From HKST-UBA85 sp035654775 (GTDB taxonomy: Bacteria > Bacteroidota > Bacteroidia > Flavobacteriales > Flavobacteriaceae), in contig DASRWB010000011.1 of assembly GCA_035654775.1 (NCBI GenBank), positions 1 to 20,406 of the forward strand: DNA of 20,406 nt, given 5' to 3'. A program made the translations under genes and the position numbers. Shown piece by piece: positions 7,601 to 15,142 of the stretch (the stretch's first letter is position 1; every line of letters starts with the position of its first letter). The notes under the pieces were generated by a model that was not told the origin of the DNA, did not search any database, and saw only the letters and a program-made list of their open reading frames with translations.

Positions 7601-7761
7601 CAAATGAAGTGGTGTTGCTGGATTACAAAACCGGTGCAGCAAAGCCCAATCACATTACACAGCTTGAAAACTATGCTACCGTGCTAAAAGACATGCACTT
7701 AAAAGTAACCCAAAAAATTCTTGTATACATTAATGATACGATTACCATAAAAGAACTATAA
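4618..7761 (+). CDS. addA: AddA/RecB-like UvrD-family helicase-nuclease
   Basis: A 1047-residue superfamily 1 helicase with a C-terminal nuclease domain, the helicase subunit of an AddAB/RecBCD-type machine that resects double-strand breaks for RecA recombination. Helicase motifs are in order: Walker A ASAGSGKT (12-19), AITFTNKAVNEM, DEFQDT (from 390), GDAKQAIYRWRGG, NYRS, TIHKAKGLEFPVV (from 728) and YVALTRP. The C-terminal PD-(D/E)XK nuclease shows H915 in GNVIHQLL, D988 in RPDKLVF, and D1002-Y-K1004 in LDYKTG. The ATG at 4618 is preferred over a TTG at 4609, which lies inside the promoter element. The matching AddB-like subunit is at 10535-13294, separated by two unrelated genes. AddA naming is by architecture; database names would likely be UvrD-helicase or exodeoxyribonuclease V beta. 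Confidence 0.9.
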   Translation: MQDTFPFQIYNASAGSGKTYTLVKEYIKLLVQSKSNDAFASILAITFTNKAVNEMKSRVIKTLTAFTNPQILAHPSSMFTTICQELSISPESLHVKSGEILQSIVHNYSALSISTIDGFTHKLIRTFAKDLQLSQNFEVELDTSALLNEAVETLISKTGEDSLLTEVLVNFALEKVDEDKSWDVSYDLNQMAKRLTDENDLIPLATLKDKSLQDFEDLKTYLKESIKTLKNTLTETSNQALEYIASCGLEHSDFSGGYLPKYFVNLAAGNFRVSFESKWQLELEEKPLYPGRVSGATALTMDRIQPELVAYFYQTKESVINYHFHQAIYKNINPLSVLNLIHKSLEQIKLEENKIPISEFNSIISNEIKHQPTPFIYERLGEKFKHYFIDEFQDTSMLQWENLIPLISNSLEQEQNEKSGSLLLVGDAKQAIYRWRGGKAEQFIDLYHKKATPFQVKQKVENLAYNYRSCKEIVTFNNHFFSFLATEAFTDPLHQELYLNAPQKPVKNTSGFVSLQFINHEDEEDANSRYCEEVLSTINQCLDNGFSLKDLCVLVRKKDQGILISQHLIANHIPIISSETLLLKNSETVSFLNAVLTLIVQPKNEEAKVTALYFIAQKYGVNNVHDFMMKHFKATPENMFCQMKTLGIHLSLDMLLNQSLYDCVETLVSAFELHKNADAYLQFYLDTVLEFTHKRASDIKGFLTYFEQKKDSLSIALTENQNAVKIMTIHKAKGLEFPVVIFPFASLDIYKDLSSKMWFPLGEKFSGFSTALVNFNKELASFGETGESLYNSKRHEQELDTINLLYVALTRPSEQLYIISKSDLSKKNGPNKRSCGGLLIAYLIKTGVWNDSQLRYTFGTSERAFVPDDEHSHTLTSSGFISVEKARHNISIITKAGLLWDTAQSAAIEKGNVIHQLLSKIKTHHHLEQALHDSVVSGEISEAQSHSLKSSLEEIITHPKLAAYFTDDTRVFNEKEILTPYGEIVRPDKLVFTATNEVVLLDYKTGAAKPNHITQLENYATVLKDMHLKVTQKILVYINDTITIKEL

Positions 7762-7766
7762 ATTTG
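7759..7766 (+). promoter_or_regulatory. -7 element TAAATTTG for kbl
   Basis: A full match to TAnnTTTG that overlaps the stop codon of the preceding gene. It predicts a start at about 7772 and an 11-nt leader. The gap of only 21 bp means read-through from the AddA-like gene is also possible. No -33 TTG at proper spacing. Confidence 0.4.
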
Positions 7767-7782
7767 TAAAAAATAATAATTT

Positions 7783-8976
7783 ATGTACGGCTCTATAAAA
7801 CAACATCTGCAAGCAGAATTAGAAAATATTAAAGCCAGCGGGCTTTACAAAGAAGAACGCATTATAACTTCGGCTCAAGGCGCTGAAATAACTCTAAATA
7901 CCGGCGAAAAAGTACTTAATTTTTGTGCCAACAATTATCTTGGTCTTTCTGCACATCCGGACGTTATTCAGGCAGCTAAAGACACCATGGATACACATGG
8001 TTTTGGGATGTCGTCTGTTAGGTTCATATGTGGAACTCAAGATATTCATAAAGAACTCGAAAGAAAAATAGCGGCTTTCTACGGCACTGAAGACACTATT
8101 CTTTATGCTGCGGCTTTTGATGCAAACGGCGGTGTTTTTGAACCGCTTTTGGACGCCGAGGATGCCATCATTTCAGATTCTTTAAATCACGCTTCAATTA
8201 TTGATGGGGTACGCCTATGTAAAGCTGCCCGATACCGCTACCAAAACAGCGACATGAACGATTTAGAAAAGCAACTTATTGCTGCCAACGCAAACCATGC
8301 GCGTTTTAAGCTCATTGTTACCGACGGTGTGTTTTCCATGGATGGTTTGGTTGCGCCCTTAGACAAAATCTGTTCGCTTGCCGAAAAATACGACGCAATG
8401 GTAATGATAGACGAATGTCATGCTGCCGGTTTTATTGGAGAAACAGGAAGAGGAACTTTGGAAGAAAAAGGGGTAATGGACAAAATTGATATTATTACCG
8501 GTACACTCGGAAAAGCTCTTGGTGGAGCTATGGGAGGCTACACTACAGGTAAAAAAGAAATTATAGACATGCTGCGTCAGCGTTCCAGACCTTATTTGTT
8601 TTCAAACTCATTAGCACCGGCTATTGTAGGCGCCTCTATAAAAGTTTTTGACATGTTGGCAACAGACACTTCGTTAAAAGACAAATTACAATGGAATACC
8701 GCTTACTTCAAAAAAGGACTAAAAGATGCCGGATTTGATATTATAGATGGCGATTCAGCCATTGTTCCGGTAATGCTATACGACGCAAAGCTGTCTCAAA
8801 CCATGGCTAATTTACTATTGAAAGAAGGTGTTTATGTAATTGGATTCTTTTTTCCTGTAGTTCCCAGAGAAAAAGCCCGAATACGCGTCCAACTTTCAGC
8901 GGCACATACCAAAGAACATTTGGATAAAGCATTAAATGCGTTTATTAAGGTAGGAAAGACGCTAAACCTAATCTAA
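7783..8976 (+). CDS. kbl: Glycine C-acetyltransferase (2-amino-3-ketobutyrate CoA ligase)
   Basis: A 397-residue PLP-dependent enzyme of the alpha-oxoamine synthase family. It catalyses the CoA-dependent interconversion of 2-amino-3-ketobutyrate with glycine and acetyl-CoA, the second step of threonine breakdown through threonine dehydrogenase. The PLP lysine is K244 in TLGKALGGAMGG, at the same position as in the E. coli enzyme. Other family features are NFCANNYLGLSAHP near residue 47, the SVRFICGTQ segment, SLNHASIIDGVRL and DECHAAGFIG. The length is typical. The usual partner, threonine dehydrogenase, is not next to it here. Related family members (BioF, HemA, SPT) share the fold, but the N-terminus and CGTQ motif fit Kbl best. 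Confidence 0.94.
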   Translation: MYGSIKQHLQAELENIKASGLYKEERIITSAQGAEITLNTGEKVLNFCANNYLGLSAHPDVIQAAKDTMDTHGFGMSSVRFICGTQDIHKELERKIAAFYGTEDTILYAAAFDANGGVFEPLLDAEDAIISDSLNHASIIDGVRLCKAARYRYQNSDMNDLEKQLIAANANHARFKLIVTDGVFSMDGLVAPLDKICSLAEKYDAMVMIDECHAAGFIGETGRGTLEEKGVMDKIDIITGTLGKALGGAMGGYTTGKKEIIDMLRQRSRPYLFSNSLAPAIVGASIKVFDMLATDTSLKDKLQWNTAYFKKGLKDAGFDIIDGDSAIVPVMLYDAKLSQTMANLLLKEGVYVIGFFFPVVPREKARIRVQLSAAHTKEHLDKALNAFIKVGKTLNLI

Positions 8977-8989
8977 AAACGCGCTAAAA

Positions 8990-9006
8990 TCAATGTAAAT
9001 CATTGA
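8990..9006. promoter_or_regulatory. Palindrome TCAATG-N5-CATTGA over the distal ompA promoter
   Basis: A perfect inverted repeat with 6-bp arms. Its right arm covers the -33 TTG (9003-9005) of the distal promoter. The size and placement suit a dimeric regulator that would block or guide RNA polymerase there. Both arms contain ATTGA/TCAAT, which AT-rich DNA can produce by chance. Confidence 0.35.
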
Positions 9007-9031
9007 AATAATCAATATTTTTATATATTTG
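9003..9031 (+). promoter_or_regulatory. Distal ompA promoter P1
   Basis: TTG (9003-9005), 18 bp, then TATATTTG (9024-9031), a full match to the -7 consensus. It predicts a leader of about 63 nt. Confidence 0.6.
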
Positions 9032-9034
9032 TCT

Positions 9035-9064
9035 TTGTTAATAATATTTAACAACTTACTTTTG
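9035..9064 (+). promoter_or_regulatory. Proximal ompA promoter P2
   Basis: TTG (9035-9037), 19 bp, then TACTTTTG (9057-9064), again a full match. It predicts a leader of about 30 nt. Confidence 0.6.
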
Positions 9065-9099
9065 CTTACAATTAACACTTAAAAATTAAACTTTTGAAT

Positions 9100-10464
9100 A
9101 TGAAAAATCTTAGCAGATTATTGTTCGCAATGTTGCTGGTATTAGGATTTAGCAACGTGAACGCACAAGATGAAAACAATCCTTGGGCAATAGGTTTTGG
9201 AGTCAATGGTGTTGACTTCTACCCAACCGGAGAGAATCCACCACTAGGAGAATACTTTGACGAATATTTCAATGTTGAAGACCACTGGAACATTCTACCG
9301 TCTTTATCTACCATCAGTGTTTCTAGATATTTAGACAGCAATTTCACTTTAGGAGTTGCCGGATCTATAAACAAAATTTCTAAATTTGGAGATGACGGAA
9401 GCCGATATGACGATGCTTCTTATTACGGAATTGACGGTATGATTAGATATAGTTTTGCTGACCTAATCAACTCTAAAAAAATTGAGCCTTTCTTAGGCGC
9501 CGGAGGTGGTTACACTTGGGTAGACGAAATTGGAGCCGGTACTGTAAACGGAACATTAGGTTTAAACTTCTGGTTTTCTGAAAACATTGGTATCACTTTA
9601 CAATCTAGCTACAAGCATGCTTTTGAAGACTATTTAGACACACACTTCCAGCATTTTGCAGGCTTAGCCATTAAATTTGGAGGAAAAGATACTGATGGCG
9701 ACGGCATCTATGACAAAGACGATGCTTGCCCTGAAGTTCCAGGTTTAGAAGCATTCAGCGGATGTCCTGATACTGACGGCGATGGTATTGAAGACCAAAA
9801 AGACGATTGTCCAAATGAAGCCGGCCTAGCTGAATTCAACGGATGTCCGGATAGTGATGGTGACGGTGTTGCCGATAAAGACGACAACTGTCCTACAGTT
9901 GCCGGTTTAAAATCTTTAGCCGGTTGTCCTGATGCTGACAGCGACGGTATTGCTGACGGTGATGACCAATGTCCTAACGAGGCAGGTCCAGCAGCAAACA
10001 ACGGTTGCCCTTGGCCAGATTCTGACGGTGACGGTGTTTTAGACAAAGACGACGAATGTCCTGAAGTAGCCGGTACTGTGGCAAACAACGGCTGTCCAGA
10101 AGTAACAGAAGAAGTTCAAAAAACTTTAAATGAGTATGCAAGAACTATCCTGTTTGATACCGGAAAATCCTCTATTAAAGAAGAATCCGCAAAAGTGTTA
10201 GCCGATATTATTGAAATCTTAAACGAGTACCCAACAGCGAAGTTTACTGTTGAAGGCCATACTGATAGCGTAGGTAGCGAAAAGCTTAACCAAGGTTTAT
10301 CTGAAGCCAGAGCACTTTCAGTTAAAGATTATTTAGTACAAAACGGTGTAGATGAGTTTAGATTATCTTCTAAAGGTTTTGGTGAGTCAAAACCAATCGA
10401 CACCAACAATACTGCTGCCGGTAGAGCAAACAACAGAAGAGTAGAAATTAACTTAGTTAAATAA
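9100..10464 (+). CDS. OmpA-family outer membrane protein with TSP3 repeats
   Basis: A 454-residue outer membrane protein that anchors the outer membrane to peptidoglycan. It has a signal peptide with probable cleavage near NVNA-QDE (about residue 22), then an N-terminal beta-barrel-like region rich in alternating aromatic and small residues (to about 195). Five acidic thrombospondin type 3 repeats follow, of the form DxDGDGxxDxxDxCP...GCP (197-332), predicted to bind calcium. The C-terminal OmpA domain (about 334-454) carries FDTGKSSI, VEGHTDSVGS, LSEARALSVKDYL and NNRRVEI. The ATG at 9100 is chosen over a TTG at 9094, because only the ATG gives a compact signal peptide. It is monocistronic, with two promoters and a strong terminator, which suggests high expression. 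Confidence 0.95.
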   Translation: MKNLSRLLFAMLLVLGFSNVNAQDENNPWAIGFGVNGVDFYPTGENPPLGEYFDEYFNVEDHWNILPSLSTISVSRYLDSNFTLGVAGSINKISKFGDDGSRYDDASYYGIDGMIRYSFADLINSKKIEPFLGAGGGYTWVDEIGAGTVNGTLGLNFWFSENIGITLQSSYKHAFEDYLDTHFQHFAGLAIKFGGKDTDGDGIYDKDDACPEVPGLEAFSGCPDTDGDGIEDQKDDCPNEAGLAEFNGCPDSDGDGVADKDDNCPTVAGLKSLAGCPDADSDGIADGDDQCPNEAGPAANNGCPWPDSDGDGVLDKDDECPEVAGTVANNGCPEVTEEVQKTLNEYARTILFDTGKSSIKEESAKVLADIIEILNEYPTAKFTVEGHTDSVGSEKLNQGLSEARALSVKDYLVQNGVDEFRLSSKGFGESKPIDTNNTAAGRANNRRVEINLVK

Positions 10465-10491
10465 ACCTCTTTTATTAAAATAAATCCTTGT

Positions 10492-10529
10492 AAAAAACGC
10501 TTCGAGTTATCGAAGCGTTTTTTATTTTT
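10492..10529 (+). terminator. Intrinsic terminator after ompA
   Basis: A perfect 14-bp stem (10492-10505 with 10510-10523) around a GTTA loop, with A/T flanks and a T-rich tail. It ends about 6 bases before the ATG of the next gene. Confidence 0.88.
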
Positions 10530-10534
10530 ATGAC

Positions 10535-13294
10535 ATGCAGAAATTTATATCAGCGGTTCTTGATTCACTTTCAAATAAAGGGTATTCTTTTTCTGAAATC
10601 ACCTTTATTTTACCCAGTAAAAGAGCTATCCTATTCTTAAAAAATGAACTTTCAACTTACCTGGATACGCCAATATTTTCTCCTGAAATCTTTTCCATAG
10701 AAGAATTTATTGAAACGCTTTCACAACTTAAATCGATTTCCAACACCGAGCTTATATTCAAGCTTTACCAAGCCTATACTCGGGCAATTCCTGAAGAGGA
10801 AATCGAGCCGTTTGACTCGTTTTACAAATGGGGACAAACTTTGCTTCAGGATTTCAATGAAATAGACCGGCATCTGGTTAAGCCCGATGTTCTTTTTGAA
10901 TACCTGCACGCTGTAAAGGAAATTAATCATTGGTCCGTTGGAGAAAACAAAACCTCCTTAATAGAAACTTATTTATCTTTTTGGAAGCAATTGCCGGCAC
11001 TTTACTATGCTTTTAAAGAAGATTTACTAAACGAAGGACTTGGTTATCAGGGTTTGATTTACAGAGAATCGGTTGAAAGTATCGAACTTTTTGTTCAAAA
11101 TAATGCCGATAAAAAATTCATCTTTTTAGGGTTTAATGCTTTAAATAAAGCCGAAGAAACTGTTATTCAAGAATTACTGGCAAATCAAATGGCGGAAGTA
11201 TTCTGGGATATAGATGCTTCGTTTTTCAACAACAAAAACCATGAAGTAGGTTTTTTTATCCGAAAATACGCACGTTCCTGGCCGTATTACAAAAACCATC
11301 CTTTTAATGACATTCACAACCTGTACACGCAAGAAAAAAACATAAATGTTTACGGTATTCCTAAAAACGTGGGGCAAGCCAAACACGTGGGTGAATTGCT
11401 TAAACAGCTAGCCAAGGCAAAAAATAAGATGAGCCATACCGCCGTAATTTTAGCCGATGAAACGCTATTAATGCCGGTACTTAATTCCATTCCGGAAAAT
11501 ATTGGCGAGGTTAACATTACTATGGGTTTTCCTCTGCAATATACGCCTGTTGTCAGGGTTTTTGAACAGTTTTTTCATTTACACAAAAAAAAGGAAGATC
11601 GACTTTATTACAAAGACGTTGTTGAGTTACTAGGAAATCCTTTTATAAAACCTTTGTATTTTCACGATTATGACTTGGCAACGGAGATTATTGAAACCAT
11701 TGAAAAAGAAAACCTCATCTACCTTAGTGTCGAAAAATTAAAATCCCTATCCCAAAAGGCAAATCCCATACTAACTGACCTTCTATTTAGCTCAAAAAAC
11801 CAATCGCCCAAAAACATCCTAACTTCCTGCTTCACTTTAGTATCACTCCTAAAATCTTCTTTAGAAAAGACCAAAGCGAAAAATCTGCTAAATCTGGAAT
11901 ATGTATACAAAATACACTGTTTGTTATTGGAACTGGAACGTATAAACACAACCTACAACTTCATTACCGATATAGCTACCTTACATTCCTTTTTTAAAGA
12001 ACTCACCCAAAAGGAAACGCTTGATTTTAAAGGAGAACCTTTAAAAGGAATACAAATAATGGGAGTTTTAGAGTCACGCGCCATAGATTTTGAAACCGTA
12101 ATTATCACTTCTGTAAATGAAGGTATTCTTCCGGCGGGAAAAACACAATCGTCTTTTATTCCATACGATTTAAAACTACAACACGGACTCCCAACCTACA
12201 GAGAAAAAGATGCGGTTTATGCTTATCACTTTTACCGATTGCTACAACGAGCCAAAAACATACATATTCTCTACAATACCGAAGTAGACGTTCTAAATAC
12301 AGGTGAAAAAAGCAGGTTTATCACACAGCTGGAAATTGAAGGCATTCACACATTGCATCACACCCTTGTTGTGCCCGGAATAACCTCCAAGGAAGCGCCT
12401 TTAAAAGTCATAAAAAAGAACCCTGCTATTATTACATCGCTTATGGAAATTGCTAAAAAGGGGTTTTCGCCTTCTTCCTTAACCAGCTACATAAGAAACC
12501 CCATAGATTTCTATAATAAAAAAGTACTGGGAATGACCGAATATGATGAAGCCGAAGAAACTGTAGCCGCCAATACCTTAGGCACCGTTGTACACAACGT
12601 ACTCGAAAGTTTGTATTTACCTTTTGCAGGAAAAATACTTACGCCGGAAGCGATTCAAAAGATGAAGCCGAAAATAGCCGGTTTGGTAACTTCAAATTTT
12701 TCTGAAGTATACAAATCCGGTGATATTACCAAAGGTAAAAACCGAATTGTATTTGAAATCGCCAAAAGGTATGTACACAATTTTTTAGCCCGCGAAATCC
12801 ATGAACTCAACTCAGGAAACGAGATAAAACTCATAGGAGTTGAACTAAACGTCACTACTGAAATACCCATTCCAGGTTTAGATTTTCCGGTCACACTCAC
12901 CGGAAAAATTGACCGTGTAGACCTCTTTAACGGTATCCCCAGAATTATAGACTATAAAACCGGTAAAGTGGAACAAAAACAAGTAGAGGTCATTGACTGG
13001 GAAGCAATCACTTCAGATTATACGCAATACAGTAAATCTTTTCAGGTGCTTATGTATGCCTTGATGCTTTCCAATGAAACCCTGATAACACCACCTTTTG
13101 AAGCCGGAATTGTTTCTTTTAAAAACCTAAATTCGGGGTTTATCAAATTCATCAAAAAAGAATCTTCTGAACGAAACGCAAATAAAGACACTATAGTAAC
13201 TACCAAAACCTTGGCTTGTTTTCAAAAAGAGCTTTCAAAATTAATCCGGGAAATTTTTGAGATCACGATTCCTTTTACCGAAAAAGAGGTATAA
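10535..13294 (+). CDS. addB: AddB-like PD-(D/E)XK nuclease, recombination partner subunit
   Basis: A 919-residue protein with the layout of AddB: a long helicase-like N-terminal part without a recognisable Walker A, and a C-terminal RecB-type nuclease domain. It should pair with the AddA-like protein at 4618-7761 for double-strand break processing. Nuclease residues are H687 in GTVVHNVLESL, D793 in GKIDRVDLF, and D806-Y-K808 in IDYKTGKV, followed by SFQVLMYALML. The first part begins ITFILPSKRAILFL, where an ATPase would have GxxGxGKT, so it is probably not an active motor. The segment SPSSLTSYIRNPIDFY lacks the Cys that classical AddB uses for its iron-sulfur cluster, so I expect none. The start at 10535 is the first ATG after the terminator; the promoter is unclear. 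Confidence 0.85.
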   Translation: MQKFISAVLDSLSNKGYSFSEITFILPSKRAILFLKNELSTYLDTPIFSPEIFSIEEFIETLSQLKSISNTELIFKLYQAYTRAIPEEEIEPFDSFYKWGQTLLQDFNEIDRHLVKPDVLFEYLHAVKEINHWSVGENKTSLIETYLSFWKQLPALYYAFKEDLLNEGLGYQGLIYRESVESIELFVQNNADKKFIFLGFNALNKAEETVIQELLANQMAEVFWDIDASFFNNKNHEVGFFIRKYARSWPYYKNHPFNDIHNLYTQEKNINVYGIPKNVGQAKHVGELLKQLAKAKNKMSHTAVILADETLLMPVLNSIPENIGEVNITMGFPLQYTPVVRVFEQFFHLHKKKEDRLYYKDVVELLGNPFIKPLYFHDYDLATEIIETIEKENLIYLSVEKLKSLSQKANPILTDLLFSSKNQSPKNILTSCFTLVSLLKSSLEKTKAKNLLNLEYVYKIHCLLLELERINTTYNFITDIATLHSFFKELTQKETLDFKGEPLKGIQIMGVLESRAIDFETVIITSVNEGILPAGKTQSSFIPYDLKLQHGLPTYREKDAVYAYHFYRLLQRAKNIHILYNTEVDVLNTGEKSRFITQLEIEGIHTLHHTLVVPGITSKEAPLKVIKKNPAIITSLMEIAKKGFSPSSLTSYIRNPIDFYNKKVLGMTEYDEAEETVAANTLGTVVHNVLESLYLPFAGKILTPEAIQKMKPKIAGLVTSNFSEVYKSGDITKGKNRIVFEIAKRYVHNFLAREIHELNSGNEIKLIGVELNVTTEIPIPGLDFPVTLTGKIDRVDLFNGIPRIIDYKTGKVEQKQVEVIDWEAITSDYTQYSKSFQVLMYALMLSNETLITPPFEAGIVSFKNLNSGFIKFIKKESSERNANKDTIVTTKTLACFQKELSKLIREIFEITIPFTEKEV

Positions 13295-13296
13295 AA

Positions 13297-13330
13297 AATC
13301 CTTCGAAAAAATCAGGTTTTTCGAAGGATT
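13297..13330 (-). terminator. Intrinsic terminator for tRNA-Ala (minus strand)
   Basis: A 14-bp perfect stem, 13297-13310 with 13317-13330. On the minus strand it is followed by six T and lies 3 bp past the tRNA 3' end. On the plus strand no T-run follows, so there it can only cap or stabilise the addB mRNA end. Confidence 0.8.
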
Positions 13331-13333
13331 CTG

Positions 13334-13407
13334 TGGAGAAGATGGGACTCGAACCCACGACCTTTTGGCTGCCAGCCAAACGCTCTAGCCAACTGAGCTA
13401 CATCCCC
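13334..13407 (-). tRNA. tRNA-Ala (anticodon GGC)
   Basis: A 74-nt cloverleaf on the minus strand. The acceptor 5' strand is GGGGATG, the D arm is closed by GCTC/GAGC, the anticodon stem is TTTGG/CCAAA with loop CTGGCAG (anticodon GGC, reading GCC and GCU), and the T arm is GTGGG/CCCAT with loop TTCGAGT. G3-U70, the universal alanine identity pair, is present. Position 6-67 is a U-U mismatch. CCA is not encoded; the bases after A73 are CAG. Confidence 0.96.
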
Positions 13408-13484
13408 ATTTTTAGGATAATACAGTTGCTGTTTTCAGGCGGCAATTTACTAAAATTTCTGTGCTTCCTATATAATATTATTAA

Positions 13485-13515
13485 CAAATATACTTCACTC
13501 GAGAAAAAAGTACAA
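13485..13515 (-). promoter_or_regulatory. Probable tRNA-Ala promoter (minus strand)
   Basis: On the minus strand, TTG (13515-13513), 20 bp, then TATATTTG (13492-13485), a full -7 match. It implies a 5' leader of about 70 nt on the tRNA precursor. Confidence 0.45.
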
Positions 13516-13556
13516 AATAAAATTCACCCTTGTTTTTTTAGCCCATTTTGAACAAC

Positions 13557-13564
13557 TATATTTA
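13557..13564 (+). promoter_or_regulatory. -7-like element TATATTTA for the MATE gene
   Basis: Matches TAnnTTTG except for the last base, about 44 bp upstream of the GTG start. A TTG at 13530 is 24 bp away, which is too far for a good -33. Confidence 0.3.
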
Positions 13565-13607
13565 CTTCATAAACTTAACGTTTTATACATAAAGCCTCAT
13601 TAATCCT

Positions 13608-14942
13608 GTGAGCACTTCTATTTCATTAAAACACATCAACCGTTTAGCCATTCCGGCGTTAATTTCCGGAGTGTCTGAGCCTATTTTATCTTTAACCGAT
13701 GCCGCTATTGTAGGCAATATTGAGGTAAACCCTACCGAATCTTTAGCGGCTGTTGGTATTGTAGCTACATTTTTATCGATGCTTATTTGGGTTTTAGGGC
13801 AGACACGCAGTGCTATTTCTTCCATTTTATCACAATACCTGGGCGCAAATAAATTAGACCATGTTAAAGATTTGCCGGCGCAAGCCATTTTGGTAATTAC
13901 CACTTTAAGTGTGCTTATCATTTTAAGTACGTATCCCTTTGCTTCTTCTATTTTCAAGTTTTATAATGCTTCGGAGCTTATTTTGGAATATTGTGTTTCC
14001 TACTATCAAATTCGTGTTTTTGGTTTCCCGTTTACCCTTTTTACCATTGCTGTTTTTGGCACCTTTCGGGGTTTACAAAACACCTTTTACCCTATGGTTA
14101 TTGCCTTGATTGGAACGCTGGCAAATATTGTTTTGGATATTGTGTTGGTTTACGGCTACGGAACCCTTATTCCTGCCATGCATCTTGAAGGCGCGGCTTA
14201 TGCCAGTGTAATTGCACAACTGTTGATGGCCGCGATTTCTGCGTATTTATTGCTCACCAAAACGCCTATTCCGTTGCAGGTTAAATTTCCGTTTAATAAA
14301 GAAATTAAACGTTTCGCCGGGATGATTTTAAACCTGTTTGTTCGCACGCTGGCACTTAACATTACCCTGTATTTGAGTACGCGCTTCGCTACGGGCTTGG
14401 GCACTTCGTTTATTGCAGCGTACACTATTGGCATCAATTTATGGTTTTTGGGTGCGTTTGTTATTGATGGTTATGCCAGTGCCGGAAATATCCTATCGGG
14501 TAAACTCTACGGCGCGAAACAATACCACCTGCTGTTACAATTGGGAAAAAAACTCATAAAATACGGTGTGCTTCTGGGTGTTTTTCTCAGTTTTCTTGGC
14601 TTTTTGCTTTACAAACCTATTGGGCATTTGTTTACACAAGACACTGCAGTGTTAGACCAGTTTCAAAAGGTATTTTGGATTATTTTGATTATGCAACCCT
14701 TTTGTGCTTTGGCTTTTATTTTTGATGGTATTTTTAAAGGTTTAGGAAAAATGAAAGTCCTGAGAAATGTTTTGTTGCTCTCCACATTTATGGTCTTTGT
14801 TCCGGCTTTGTATGCCTTGGATTATCTCAACTGGAATTTGTATGCCGTATTTACTGCTATTTTTATCTGGATTATCGCGCGAGGTTTACCACTTATTGTT
14901 TTATTCTGGAAAATGTTTATGCCAAAAGCTGAAAATGAGTAA
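13608..14942 (+). CDS. MATE-family efflux transporter (DinF-like)
   Basis: A 444-residue integral membrane protein, predicted to have 12 hydrophobic segments, of the multidrug and toxin extrusion family. It exports substrates using a cation gradient. The N-terminus IPALISGVSEPILSLTDAAIVG is the family's first helix. D31 in LTDAAIVG lies where DinF-type members have a functionally important Asp; the exact equivalence is inferred. The second half repeats the fold, with RTLALNITLYLSTRFATGLG at its beginning. The start is GTG: an in-frame TAA at 13590 and the absence of any ATG between leave GTG at 13608 as the natural start, with the family N-terminus right after it. The substrate is unknown. 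Two tiny membrane-peptide ORFs follow on the same strand. Confidence 0.9.
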   Translation: MSTSISLKHINRLAIPALISGVSEPILSLTDAAIVGNIEVNPTESLAAVGIVATFLSMLIWVLGQTRSAISSILSQYLGANKLDHVKDLPAQAILVITTLSVLIILSTYPFASSIFKFYNASELILEYCVSYYQIRVFGFPFTLFTIAVFGTFRGLQNTFYPMVIALIGTLANIVLDIVLVYGYGTLIPAMHLEGAAYASVIAQLLMAAISAYLLLTKTPIPLQVKFPFNKEIKRFAGMILNLFVRTLALNITLYLSTRFATGLGTSFIAAYTIGINLWFLGAFVIDGYASAGNILSGKLYGAKQYHLLLQLGKKLIKYGVLLGVFLSFLGFLLYKPIGHLFTQDTAVLDQFQKVFWIILIMQPFCALAFIFDGIFKGLGKMKVLRNVLLLSTFMVFVPALYALDYLNWNLYAVFTAIFIWIIARGLPLIVLFWKMFMPKAENE

Positions 14943-14966
14943 CTTTACATTTTGAATTTTTAGCCT

Positions 14967-15140
14967 ATGCTTTTAAGTGCTTTTTTGCAACAATCCGTTA
15001 TTGAAGAAAAAATTAAAAACGCACCGGATAGCAGTTACGAAATTGGTGTGTTTATAGGCTCCATGCTTCCTTTTGTAGTATTAGTATTGCTTGCCTATGC
15101 CTTGTACCGGTATAATAAAAACAAAACAAAAGACCTTTAG
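14967..15140 (+). CDS. Small single-span membrane protein (57 aa), unrecognised
   Basis: An ATG-initiated frame of 57 codons in the gap after the MATE gene. The N-terminal third is polar and helical (QQSVIEEKIKNAPDSSYE). It is followed by a strongly hydrophobic stretch from about residue 27 to 45 (IGVFIGSMLPFVVLVLLAY) and a basic tail YRYNKNKTKDL. This pattern predicts one membrane helix with the positive end in the cytoplasm. It starts 24 bp after the MATE stop and ends 2 bp before another tiny membrane ORF, so the three could form one transcript. I do not recognise a family. The organised hydrophobic and charged segments make it more than random open frame. Confidence 0.55.
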   Translation: MLLSAFLQQSVIEEKIKNAPDSSYEIGVFIGSMLPFVVLVLLAYALYRYNKNKTKDL

Positions 15141-15142
15141 CC

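Noticed and set aside
9708..10088. A 126-codon minus-strand frame rich in Ser, Pro and Gly
   Set aside because: It is the antisense of the repeated Asp/Gly-rich TSP3 region; its periodicity copies that of the real gene.
13333..13551. A 72-codon plus-strand frame with LEPTTFWLPA
   Set aside because: Its beginning is the complement of tRNA-Ala read as protein, a well-known false ORF; the rest has no protein-like features.
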